Shown: in pieces, positions 7,879 through 17,700 of the stretch
Layout: each line of letters starts with the position of its first letter
How positions within the stretch are numbered: position 1 is the stretch's first letter
Source: Bacteroidaceae bacterium
GTDB taxonomy: Bacteria; Bacteroidota; Bacteroidia; Bacteroidales; Bacteroidaceae
Length of the DNA: 44,088 bases
Direction: 5' to 3'
NCBI GenBank assembly: GCA_017465905.1
Contig: JAFTVE010000004.1
Location: 1-44,088 of the forward strand
Notes under the pieces: model-generated
Databases searched by the model: none
Told to the model about the DNA's origin: nothing
The model's input: the letters and a program-made list of their open reading frames with translations, nothing else
Made by a program: the position numbers and the translations under genes

Positions 7879-9096
7879 ATGAATATGACAAGACACATTC
7901 TCGGCTGCATGGCACTGGCGCTGCTGGCAGCCTGCACCGATGGCAGAAGGGATAAAGCCGAGACGGACACCCCCTCCGCGAAGACAGGGGAGCCACTGGC
8001 CATGCCCGTGCTCGACCTGGAGAAGGAGTACCCGAAGAAGACCATAGCCCTGCAGGACATTGCAGATGTGGAATATATTGTATTGGAGACCCATGATGAC
8101 GGACTCGTGGGGAGCCACTACACAACGGTTACAGACAGCTTTATAATCACCAGCGATGGATATTCCAATGTCGTGTTCTTCCATCGCGATGGCCGCTACT
8201 CACACTCCTTCAACCGTAAAGGCGGCAGCGGCGAGGAATACATCTCGTTTGGGCACAACCTATGCGTAAACACCCACTCCCGGGAGGTCTACATATACGA
8301 CTTCGAGAGGAGCCGCATCCAAGTGTACTCATACGAGGGAGTGTGGAGAAGAACATTGAAAGTAGAAAGCGACGGCTTCGTATGGGGCACGCTCTACCCC
8401 TTCGACGCCAATCACCTGTTGCTGGAGGACAAGAACAACGTGGGCAACAGGTACGGCAAGCCCACCAACCCCCGACCCTACTACAAGGTCGCCGTCAGCG
8501 ACGGTGAGACGACACGCCTTCCCCTCACTGCCGCAAACAGGATCGGGAACACAGTGAACTGGTATGATGAAGACACAGGGCAATCCATATCCATCAGCAG
8601 AAGCATCGCCCCCATCTCCACTATAAACGGTGAACCGGTAATTGCACCTTTTGTACTAGATACACTATATGCATGCCGAGACGGAAATCTTGTCCCCATA
8701 GCCAAGAAGCAGAACTGGATGAAAGAGGACGGCACACCCTGGCTCGTAACCCTCGACGGAATTTCAGACAAGTACTACCTATGGTATGCCATAGAGAAAA
8801 AGGCCGATGTCGTAGCATGGCGTGAAAGGACCTTCCTGCAGGACAGACACACAGGAGCCTGCGCACAGATACGACTGGTCGACCGGAACATCACGGACGA
8901 GGGCTGGCGGTTCCGCCACAGGGCATCGGCCAGCGAATTCTGCGTTCCTCCAAACAGCCTCATGCAGTGCTATCCCGCATGGAACCTGGCCGACCTCCAC
9001 GAAAGGGGAAAACTGCAAGGAGAACTGAGAGATATCGCATCCCGATTGAACGCAGAAGACAACCCCGTAATCATGTTGGCAAAATTCAAGGAATAG
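7879..9096 (+). CDS. 6-bladed beta-propeller lipoprotein (paralogue 4)
   Basis: 405 aa, starting MNMTRHILGCMALALLAAC (an alternative ATG lies two codons in). The lipobox is LAAC. The landmarks shared with paralogue 3 are LQDIADVEYIVLETHDDG, VVFFHRDGRYSHSFNRKGGSG, REVYIYDFERSRIQVYSYEG and the tail LNAEDNPVIMLAKFKE. It lies 18 bp after paralogue 3 and 3 bp before the adaptor gene, so it ties the propeller set tightly to the RND pump. The DNA of its signal peptide is nearly the same as that of the adaptor gene that follows (RHILGCMALA-[LV]-LAACT), a sign of recombination or duplication of gene starts. Confidence 0.85.
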   Translation: MNMTRHILGCMALALLAACTDGRRDKAETDTPSAKTGEPLAMPVLDLEKEYPKKTIALQDIADVEYIVLETHDDGLVGSHYTTVTDSFIITSDGYSNVVFFHRDGRYSHSFNRKGGSGEEYISFGHNLCVNTHSREVYIYDFERSRIQVYSYEGVWRRTLKVESDGFVWGTLYPFDANHLLLEDKNNVGNRYGKPTNPRPYYKVAVSDGETTRLPLTAANRIGNTVNWYDEDTGQSISISRSIAPISTINGEPVIAPFVLDTLYACRDGNLVPIAKKQNWMKEDGTPWLVTLDGISDKYYLWYAIEKKADVVAWRERTFLQDRHTGACAQIRLVDRNITDEGWRFRHRASASEFCVPPNSLMQCYPAWNLADLHERGKLQGELRDIASRLNAEDNPVIMLAKFKE

Positions 9097-9099
9097 AAT

Positions 9100-10173
9100 A
9101 TGAAACGACACATCCTCGGCTGCATGGCACTGGCAGTGCTGGCAGCCTGCACAGAGACGAAAACAGGAAACAGCGAGAAGTCCGGAGTGACAACCGTGCT
9201 CCCCACCCAACAGAACGAGGTGACGGTGATGAAGCTGGAGAAGAAAGAGTTTCAGCACGAACTGGTGAGCAACGGAAAGATAGTGGCCGGCACATACGCC
9301 GACCTCTACTTCCGCACTTCGGAAGTGGTAGCTAAGGTATATGTAAAGAACGGCACCCCGGTACGCAAGGGGCAGAAGCTGGCCGAGCTTGACCTCTTTG
9401 CCCTGAACAACAGCTTGGCACAGAGCAAGAATGCATTGGCACAGGCTACATTAGATATGCACGATGTACTGATAGGACAAGGATACTCGCCTGACAACCT
9501 CGACAACATTCCAGCCGATGTGATGGAGCTGGCCAAGGTGAAGAGCGGCTACGAGCGTGCCAAGGCACAGTACGAGGCAACACAGCACGCTGTGGAGCAG
9601 GCTACGCTGACAGCACCTTTCGATGGCGTGGTGGGCAACCTCTTCGACAAGCAATACAGCATGGCGAAGAGCGGCACGCCTTTCTGCCGTGTCATCTGCA
9701 GTGCGGCCATGGAGGTGGACTTCACCGTACTGGAGAGTGAGCTACCGCTAATCAAAGTGGGCGACGAGGTGGAGGTGACACCCTATGCCACTGGTATCGG
9801 GGCATGTCGAGGAAGCATCAGCGAGATAAATCCCATCGTGGACACCAACGGCATGGTACGCATCAAAGCACAGGTAACAGGTGATGACAAGCTATATGAA
9901 GGAATGAACGTGCGCGTGAGCGTGAAGCGCTCGGTACCAGACCAATTGGTGGTGCCGCGTACAGCCATCGTGCTACGCTCGGGCAAGCAGGTGCTCTTCA
10001 CCGTGAAGGACAGTCTTGCAATGTGGAACTATGTGACCACGGGGCTGGAAAATATGACCGAATACACGCTTGTCAACCAGGAGGGAGGCGACCTACAAGA
10101 GGGCATGACGGTGATCACCTCGGGAAATATAAACTTGGCACATGAGACACCGGTGAGGATAATTAATAATTGA
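9100..10173 (+). CDS. RND efflux periplasmic adaptor (membrane fusion lipoprotein)
   Basis: 357 aa. The lipoprotein signal is MKRHILGCMALAVLAAC (cysteine 17). The MFP architecture is complete. A first lipoyl half with YVKNGTPVRKGQKLAELD precedes a short alpha-hairpin (NSLAQSKNALAQATLDMHDV ... ERAKAQYEATQHAVEQA). The second lipoyl half is ATLTAPFDGVVGNLFDKQYS, followed by a beta-barrel (DFTVLESELPLIKVGDEVEV) and a membrane-proximal domain (VVPRTAIVLRSGKQVLF). Adaptors bridge an RND permease to a TolC-type channel. It is the only adaptor here and would have to serve both permeases. It sits 3 bp after paralogue 4 and 37 bp before the first permease. Confidence 0.92.
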   Translation: MKRHILGCMALAVLAACTETKTGNSEKSGVTTVLPTQQNEVTVMKLEKKEFQHELVSNGKIVAGTYADLYFRTSEVVAKVYVKNGTPVRKGQKLAELDLFALNNSLAQSKNALAQATLDMHDVLIGQGYSPDNLDNIPADVMELAKVKSGYERAKAQYEATQHAVEQATLTAPFDGVVGNLFDKQYSMAKSGTPFCRVICSAAMEVDFTVLESELPLIKVGDEVEVTPYATGIGACRGSISEINPIVDTNGMVRIKAQVTGDDKLYEGMNVRVSVKRSVPDQLVVPRTAIVLRSGKQVLFTVKDSLAMWNYVTTGLENMTEYTLVNQEGGDLQEGMTVITSGNINLAHETPVRIINN

Positions 10174-10210
10174 AAGTTGACCCTCAGTCCAGATTTCAAT
10201 TCGAGAAGCT

Positions 10211-13200
10211 ATGATTAAATTTTTGATTCAACGACCTATTGCTGTGCTGATGGCCTTTACGGCCTGCTTCATCATCGGGCTGGTGACCTACTTTACGTTG
10301 CCAGTATCGTTGTTGCCCGATATTGCCATACCACAGATTACAGTGCAAGTGACGGGCGAGAACTCTTCGGCACGCGAACTGGAGAATACGGTGGTGGTGC
10401 CTGTTCGCCGACAACTGCTACAGGTAGCAGGCCTGCGTGAGATAACGAGCGAGACACGCGATGGGACGGGCATCATACGTCTGGAGTTTGACTTTGGCGT
10501 GAATACCGACCTGGCCTTCATCGAGGTGAATGAGAAGATTGACGCCGCCATGAACAGTCTGCCCAAGGAGGCCGAGCGCCCCAAGGCCATCAAGGCGAGT
10601 GCAACGGATATTCCTGTGCTCTACCTCAACATGACATTGAAAAATGCCTCTCCTTATGAAGAGATGGACGAACAGCAGTTTCTCACGCTATGTGAGCTGG
10701 CCGATAACGTGGTAAAACGCCGCATCGAACAGCTGCCCGAGGTGGCGATGGCCGATATCACGGGCATCCCGGGACGCATGTTGCAAATCGTTCCAAATCA
10801 GGAGAAGCTGGCTGTCACGGGCATCACGATTGCCGATATAGAGAGTGCTCTGGCGGCCAACAACGTGGAGCCGGGCAGTATGCTGGTGCGCGACGGATAC
10901 TATGAATACAACATACGTATCGCCACCCTGCTGCGAACTCCCGAGGATGTGGAGAATATATATATAAGGAAAGGGGAACGGCTGATGCAGCTGAAAGACC
11001 TGTGCAGCGTGGCCGTGGTATCGCAGAAGGAACAGGGTCTGTCGGTAGCTGGGGGCAAGCAGGCGGTGACGCTTGCCATCATCAAGCAGAGCGACGAGAA
11101 CATGGACGACATGAAGGCGCGGCTGAAAGAGACTACCGACTACTTTGCCGCACTGTACCCGGAGATTGAATTCGAGGTATGCCGCAATCAGACGGAGCTG
11201 CTCGACTATACCATCTCGAACTTGAAGGATAACTTTACCATTGGCTTCCTATTGATATTCATCGTGGCTATCTACTTCTTGGGCGATGTGCGCTCACCCA
11301 TCGTGATAGGACTCACCATGACGGTATCCGTGGTTGTGACTTTTGCACTGTTCTACCTCTTCGGCGTGTCGCTCAACGTGATTTCGCTCTCGGGCTTGAT
11401 ACTGGCGGTGGGCATGATGATCGACAATTCCATTATTGTGACGGAGAACATTGCACAATATCGCGAGCGGGGCTACTCGCTCCGACGTGCCTGTGTGGCC
11501 GGAACCACGGAAGTGATAACACCGATGCTCAGCTCGTCGCTTACCACAGTAGCAGTATTCGTGCCACTGATATTCATGAGCGGTATTGCCGGAGCCATTT
11601 TCATGGATCAGGCCTTCTCCATAGCGGCGGGTCTGCTGGTATCCTATATCACGGGTATCATGCTGCTTCCGGTGCTTTACTTGCTGTTCTATAGCATGGG
11701 TATTCGCGGCAAGGGACTGCTGGCAAAGCAGTTTGACAATAGTCGAAAGAACGGTTGGCTGGAGCGTGCCTACAATGCTGGCATTGATTGGGTATTCTCG
11801 CACAAGGTCTTGAGCGTGGGAATGACAGTGGCCACGCTGCCGCTGTGTGTCTTCCTCTTCTTACATATTGATAAGGAGCGTATGCCCGAAATTGAGCAAA
11901 GCGAGCTAGTGATGCGCATTGAGTGGAACGAGAATATCCATGTGGACGAGAATCGCCGACGAGTGGATGACCTGACGAGGAAGATAGAGTCTCGGGTAGT
12001 GGAGCACACAGCGTACGTGGGCATACAGGACTATATATTGAATGGCGGCAGTGAACTGTCGGCCACTGAGGCGGAACTGTACTTCAAGACCGAGAATCCT
12101 GACGACATTGCTCCGCTGCAAGAGGCACTGGCTCGGGAGGTGAAGGCACGCTATCCCTTGGCCGTGATTGCCTTCTCGCCACCCGAAACGATATTCGAGA
12201 AACTCTTTGTGACGGGCGAAGCCGATGTGGTGGCACAGCTGCACCCCGACGACCGCTCGCAAGCGCCCGACCCTGCAAGGTTGCAGCAGTTGGAGGCGGA
12301 TATCGTGCTGCGGACGGGATGCACAACCGAGGGCATTGCCTTCCGTAACCAGATAAGCCTCGTGATAGACAGGGAGCGACTGCTATTATATAATGTGTCG
12401 TACAATGAGCTGACGCGTGTGCTGCGCACAGCATTCAAGGAAAACAGGGTGTCGACCTTACGGTCGTATCAGCAATATCTGCCCATCGGCATTGCCGGGG
12501 AGGAGCGAAGCATCAACAGTATCTTGCAGACGAGCCTGGTGCAAACACTGCCGAATAGCCGTGGAGAAACAAGTCATATTCCCCTGAGCAGCTTGGTGAG
12601 AGTGTCTTCGTCGGAGGATCTGAAGAGCATTACGGCAGGTAAGAATGGCGAGTATATCCCCATCAGCTTCTTCGATGTGGACGATGCCCCTCAGTTGATG
12701 GCCGACGTGGAGCAGACCGTGAAGGAGATCGATGGCTGGGAGGTGGACTTTGCCGGCAGCTTCTTCTCAAACAGAAAGATGATTGGTGAGTTGACCGTGA
12801 TACTCCTCGTATCTATCCTGCTGATGTACTTCATCCTGTGTGCACAGTTTGAGAGCTTCCTGCAGCCGCTCATCGTATTGGTGGAGATACCGATTGACAT
12901 TGCCTTTGCATTGGCTGCGCTGTGGATGTTCGGGCATACACTGAACCTGATGTCGGCTATCGGCATCATCGTGACGTGCGGTATCGTGGTGAATGACTCC
13001 ATCCTGAAGCTCGACTCCATCAACGAGCTGCGCAAGGCAGGCATTCCGCTGATGGAGGCCATCCACACGGCAGGCCTGCGCCGCTTGCGTGCCATCATCA
13101 TGACCTCGCTGACGACCATCGTGTCGATGGTGCCGCTGCTCTTCTCCTCGGATATGGGCTCGGCGTTGCAGAAGCCGCTTGCCATAGCGATGATAGGCTC

Positions 13201-13285
13201 GATGCTACTGGGCACACTCGTCAGTCTATTTATCATCCCCTTGATATATTGGTTTATTTATCGTAAAAAAAATGAGAAAGCATGA
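10211..13285 (+). CDS. RND efflux permease 1
   Basis: 1024 aa, full length for the AcrB/MdtB superfamily. It opens with IKFLIQRPIAVLMAFTACFI (TM1), followed by LPDIAIPQITVQVTGENSSA of the porter domain. TM4 reads GLILAVGMMIDNSIIVTENI, in which D405 matches the first Asp of the AcrB proton-relay pair and N406 replaces the second. TM10 reads CGIVVNDSILKLDSINELR, with N928-D929 where AcrB has K940-N941. RLRAIIMTSL keeps the Arg of TM11. The charge pattern therefore differs from classical drug pumps, as in several Bacteroidetes subfamilies. It would export an unknown substrate in a trimer with the adaptor and channel. The stop overlaps the next start by 4 bp (ATGA). Confidence 0.93.
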   Translation: MIKFLIQRPIAVLMAFTACFIIGLVTYFTLPVSLLPDIAIPQITVQVTGENSSARELENTVVVPVRRQLLQVAGLREITSETRDGTGIIRLEFDFGVNTDLAFIEVNEKIDAAMNSLPKEAERPKAIKASATDIPVLYLNMTLKNASPYEEMDEQQFLTLCELADNVVKRRIEQLPEVAMADITGIPGRMLQIVPNQEKLAVTGITIADIESALAANNVEPGSMLVRDGYYEYNIRIATLLRTPEDVENIYIRKGERLMQLKDLCSVAVVSQKEQGLSVAGGKQAVTLAIIKQSDENMDDMKARLKETTDYFAALYPEIEFEVCRNQTELLDYTISNLKDNFTIGFLLIFIVAIYFLGDVRSPIVIGLTMTVSVVVTFALFYLFGVSLNVISLSGLILAVGMMIDNSIIVTENIAQYRERGYSLRRACVAGTTEVITPMLSSSLTTVAVFVPLIFMSGIAGAIFMDQAFSIAAGLLVSYITGIMLLPVLYLLFYSMGIRGKGLLAKQFDNSRKNGWLERAYNAGIDWVFSHKVLSVGMTVATLPLCVFLFLHIDKERMPEIEQSELVMRIEWNENIHVDENRRRVDDLTRKIESRVVEHTAYVGIQDYILNGGSELSATEAELYFKTENPDDIAPLQEALAREVKARYPLAVIAFSPPETIFEKLFVTGEADVVAQLHPDDRSQAPDPARLQQLEADIVLRTGCTTEGIAFRNQISLVIDRERLLLYNVSYNELTRVLRTAFKENRVSTLRSYQQYLPIGIAGEERSINSILQTSLVQTLPNSRGETSHIPLSSLVRVSSSEDLKSITAGKNGEYIPISFFDVDDAPQLMADVEQTVKEIDGWEVDFAGSFFSNRKMIGELTVILLVSILLMYFILCAQFESFLQPLIVLVEIPIDIAFALAALWMFGHTLNLMSAIGIIVTCGIVVNDSILKLDSINELRKAGIPLMEAIHTAGLRRLRAIIMTSLTTIVSMVPLLFSSDMGSALQKPLAIAMIGSMLLGTLVSLFIIPLIYWFIYRKKNEKA

Positions 13286-14772
13286 AGTGGAGATACCTTA
13301 GTGTAGGAATATGTGTCGCTACATTTGTCTTGACAGGCAAGGCACAGAGCATCGTGAAGCTCGACCTGAAACGTACCATCGAGCTGGCCAATGACAGCTC
13401 GCTCGCGGCGTTCCGTTATCAGAACATGTATCTGTCCGGCTATTGGGCCTACCGCACTTACAGGGCAAACCGCCTGCCAAGCCTGACGATGAGCCTGATG
13501 CCGGCACAGTATTACCGCTACATCACCCAGCGGTACGACTCGAATAGGGACATGGACGTGTATCGCGAGCAGCAGATGTTCAGCGCAAGTGGCGGGCTGA
13601 GCCTACAGCAGAACTTTGACCTGACGGGCGGTACGTTCTATATCGACTCAGACCTGGAGTATATGCGCAACTTCGGTGAGACGAAATCGACACAATTTGC
13701 CAGCGTGCCCTTCCGTATCGGCTATTCACAGAGTCTGTTGGGCTACAATCCCTTCCGGTGGGAGAGGAAGATTGAGCCGTTGAAGTTCGAGAAGGTGAAG
13801 AAGGAGTTTATCTACAACACCGAGGTGGTGGCCGAAGAGGCGGTGGGCTATTTCTTCAGTCTGGCAATGGCACAGGCCGACTACCAGCTGGCCTTGGAGA
13901 ATGTGGCCTCAACCGATACGCTGTACAGCATCGGGATGCAGCGATACAGGATTGCAGCCATCTCACGAGCCGACCTGCTGACATTGCAGCTCGACAAGGT
14001 GAACGCCCGCAACACGCTGGAGAACGCACTGATAGCTCTGAAGCGGGCGATGTTTGCACTGGCCTCGTACCTCAATATGGACAAGGACACTCAGATTGAG
14101 TTAGAGCTGCCGAGCCGCCCCGAGGCGATGGAGATACCTGTGGAGGAGGCGCTGGCCAAGGCTAAGGCAAACAATCCCGAGTACCTGCAGCAACGGCAGA
14201 ATATCCTGGAGAGCGAGCGTGAGGTGAACCGTACACGCATTGAGTCGCGGTTCAATGCCAGCGTGAATGCCAGTGTGGGATTCAATCAAGTGGCCGAGAG
14301 CCTCAAGCATGCCTATCGGGAACCGCTACAGCAGGATGTGGTGAACATCAGCGTGTCCATCCCGCTGATAGACTGGGGCGTGAGGAAGGGACGGTACAAC
14401 ATGGCGAAAAACGAACTGAATGTGGTGACCATCGCCTCGCGGCAGGAGGAGCTGAAGCTGGAGGAGGAGGTGACGATGACGGTGAGCGACTTTAACATCC
14501 AGCAGGGGCTGATACGCAGTGCCGAGGAGGCGTTGGAGCTGGCAGTAATGGCCTATGAGCAGACACGCCAGCGATTTATCATCGGCAAGGCCGATGTGAA
14601 CAGTCTGACGCTGTCGCTCAACCGTCAGCAGCAGGCACAGAAGAACTATATCTCGGCCTTGCAGAACTACTGGCTTAACTACTACAAGATACGCAAGCTG
14701 ACGTTACACGATTTTGAGAGCGGCGCATCGCTTTCCGAGAGGTTTGACTTCGAACACGGTATGCTACGATGA
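13282..14772 (+). CDS. TolC-family outer membrane efflux channel
   Basis: 496 aa. The signal peptide is MKWRYLSVGICVATFVLTGKAQ, followed by the typical start of an OMF domain, LDLKRTIELANDSSLAA. The long helices include a segment with AVGYFFSLAMAQADYQLALE, then LYSIGMQRYRIAAISRADLL and LQLDKVNARNTLENALIALK. The second repeat includes ALAKAKANNPEYLQQRQNIL, SVSIPLIDWGVRKGRYNMAK and YEQTRQRFIIGKADVNSLTL. It forms the outer-membrane/periplasmic tunnel of the tripartite pump. Its start overlaps permease 1 and its end overlaps permease 2, each by 4 bp (ATGA), indicating translational coupling. Confidence 0.93.
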   Translation: MKWRYLSVGICVATFVLTGKAQSIVKLDLKRTIELANDSSLAAFRYQNMYLSGYWAYRTYRANRLPSLTMSLMPAQYYRYITQRYDSNRDMDVYREQQMFSASGGLSLQQNFDLTGGTFYIDSDLEYMRNFGETKSTQFASVPFRIGYSQSLLGYNPFRWERKIEPLKFEKVKKEFIYNTEVVAEEAVGYFFSLAMAQADYQLALENVASTDTLYSIGMQRYRIAAISRADLLTLQLDKVNARNTLENALIALKRAMFALASYLNMDKDTQIELELPSRPEAMEIPVEEALAKAKANNPEYLQQRQNILESEREVNRTRIESRFNASVNASVGFNQVAESLKHAYREPLQQDVVNISVSIPLIDWGVRKGRYNMAKNELNVVTIASRQEELKLEEEVTMTVSDFNIQQGLIRSAEEALELAVMAYEQTRQRFIIGKADVNSLTLSLNRQQQAQKNYISALQNYWLNYYKIRKLTLHDFESGASLSERFDFEHGMLR

Positions 14773-17700
14773 AAAGGTCTCGTACTCTCTCCCCCTTTAC
14801 GCTGATAGTGGCATTCGTATGCCTGTCACTGGTCGGTGTGGCACTGCTTCCGCAGTTGCCGGTCAAGCTATCGCCCTCGCACGCCTTGCCTCGGCTGACG
14901 GTATCGTTCACGATGCCAGCTGGCTCGTCGCGTGTCATCGAGGCCGAAGTAACGAGCCGATTGGAGGCGATGCTTACACGTGTAAAAGGGATAAGGAGCG
15001 TGAGTTCCACCTCGGACAACGGAAGCGGAAGTATCACACTGGAGCTTGACAAGCGCGCCGATATGGAAGCTGTTCGCTTTGAGGTGTCGACCATCGTGAG
15101 ACAGACATGGGCGCAGCTGCCCGAAGGAGTGAGCTATCCGCAGATACACGCCAACCGAGCCAATGAGAAGGCATCACGGCCATTCATGACCTATACATTG
15201 AACGCTCCCGCCAACCCTATCCTTATACAACGATATGCCGAAGAGCATATCAAACCCATAGTGGGACAATTGAATGGGGTGTATAAGGTGGAGCTGACGG
15301 GAGCTACCCCCATGGAGTGGAGGCTGGAGTATGACAATACACAGCTGGAACGACTGGGTATCACGCTATCCGATATACAGACGGCTATCGCCCGACATTA
15401 CGAGAAGGAGTTTCTGGGAATCTGCCCCATAGAGAGAGGTGCCGAGGGAAAGGAGTGGATGCGCCTCATACGTACGACAACAGACGAGGCAACGGAGTTT
15501 CATCCCGAGGCAATCCTGTTGGAGGCAGCCGATGGCGCACTCGTAGGGCTGGAAAAACTCATCCGGGTGACACATGAGGAAGCTGCGCCTACAAGCTACT
15601 ACCGCATCAATGGCCTGAACTCCATCTATATGAACATCACAGCCGAGGAGACTGCCAATCAGTTGGAGCTGGCCAAAGAGGTGAAACAGACGATGTGGGA
15701 GCTGGAACAGAAAATGCCGCCTGGCTATGAGATGCATGTCGGCTACGATGCCACGGAGCATATTCAGAAGGAACTGGACAAAATATATTTTCGCACGGGA
15801 CTGACGGTATTAATCCTGTTGCTCTTCGTGGCGCTAATTACCTGGAACCTACGGTATCTACTGCTGATAGTGACCAGTCTGTCGGTCAACTTGGCCATAG
15901 CCTTTATCTTCTACTACCTCTTCGGACTGGAGCTGCAGCTCTACTCGCTGGCAGGCATCACCATCTCGCTGAATCTGGTGATAGACAATACTATCGTGAT
16001 GACCGACCACATCCGCCGCCGTCATAACCTCGAGGCTTTCATGGCTGTGCTCGCGGCAACCTTGACCACGGTAGGCGCTTTGGTCATTATCTTCTTCCTC
16101 GATGATAGGCTGAGACTCGACTTGCAGGACTTCGCTGCGGTGGTGATTATCAACCTGCTGGTGTCGCTGGTTGTGGCCCTATTCTTCGTGCCGGCCATGA
16201 TACAGAAGATAGGGATTGAGGACGGGAAGAAGAAGTCGTCCAAACTCTGGCAGAAACGTCGGGTTGTGGTCTTCAGTCATGGGTATGCCCGTTGGATTGG
16301 CTGGCTCTGTCACCACAGGGTAGCGGCTTGTGTCGTACTGGTGCTGGCCTTCGGTCTGCCGGTGTTTCTCCTGCCCGAGAAGATGGAGGGCGAGGGAGCG
16401 ATTGCTTCCTATTATAATAAGGTGTTCGACAATGCCACGTTCAAGGAAAAGGTAAGGCCCATCGTAGACAAGGCATTGGGCGGTAGTCTGCGCCTGTTTG
16501 CCGAGGAGGTATACGAAGGCAGTTACTTCAATCGTGGCGAGGGAGAGACGGTGCTCTCTGTGTATGCATCGCTACCGAATGGCAGCACACTGGGACAGAT
16601 GAACACGCTGGTAGGAAAGATGGAAGCATACCTGAGCGAATTCAAGGAAATCAAGCAGTTCCAAACCTCTATATATAGTGCTCGGCAGGCCAGCATACGG
16701 ATATATTTCACGAAAGAGCACCAGCGAAGCGGCTTCCCCTATACACTGAAGGACTGTATCATCAGCCGGGCTTTGGAACTGGGCGGTGGCTCTTGGCAGG
16801 TCTATGGGTTACAGGACCAAGGCTTCAGCAACAGTACGCAGGAGTATGCCGGACATTTCAGAGTGAAGATGTACGGATACAACTATGACGAGCTGGCCTA
16901 CTGGGGCGACAGTCTGAAACGGAAGTTGCTCGGTCATAGACGCATCAAGGAGGTGACGGTAAGCTCGGACTTCTCTTTCTATAAGGATGATTATAGCGAG
17001 TTCTTCCTGGATCTCGACAAGCACCGGTTGGCCAAGGAGAATATTACAGGTATGCAGCTGTTTGCAGCCTTGAGGCCAGTATTCGGGCGGAATGTCTCGT
17101 GTGGCAACATTGTGCATGACGGTCAGCCCGAGATGCTGAAGCTCACCTCACGGCAGAGCAGCGAATATGATGTGTGGAGCTTGGCGAATATTCCAATCAG
17201 AATCAATGGAAACTCCTACAAGCTGTCAGACTTTGCTACGGTGGAGAGGGGGCAGTCGCCTCAACGGGTAGCAAAGGAGGACCAGCAGTACCGTCTGTGT
17301 CTGCAATACGAATACATCGGGGCAGGAAGTCAGGGGCGGAGGCTCTTGACGCGAGACTTGGAGGAGTTCAACGCCACGCTACCCATGGGCTACACGGCCG
17401 AAGATGCACAGGAGGCGTGGTCGTGGGGCGAGGAGGACAACCGCCAGTATGCCCTGCTGCTCATCATCGTTGCCATCATTTTCTTCATCGCCAGCATCCT
17501 GTTCAACTCGCTGAGGCAGCCGTTGGCCATCATCTTCGTCATACCAGTTTCATACATCGGGGTGTTCCTCACGTTCTATCTCTTCGGGCTGAACTTCGAC
17601 CAAGGGGGATTCGCATCGTTCGTCCTCCTGTGTGGCATCACGGTGAATGCCAGCATCTACATACTGAACGAGTACAACGCCGTGCGCCGACGTTTCCCGA

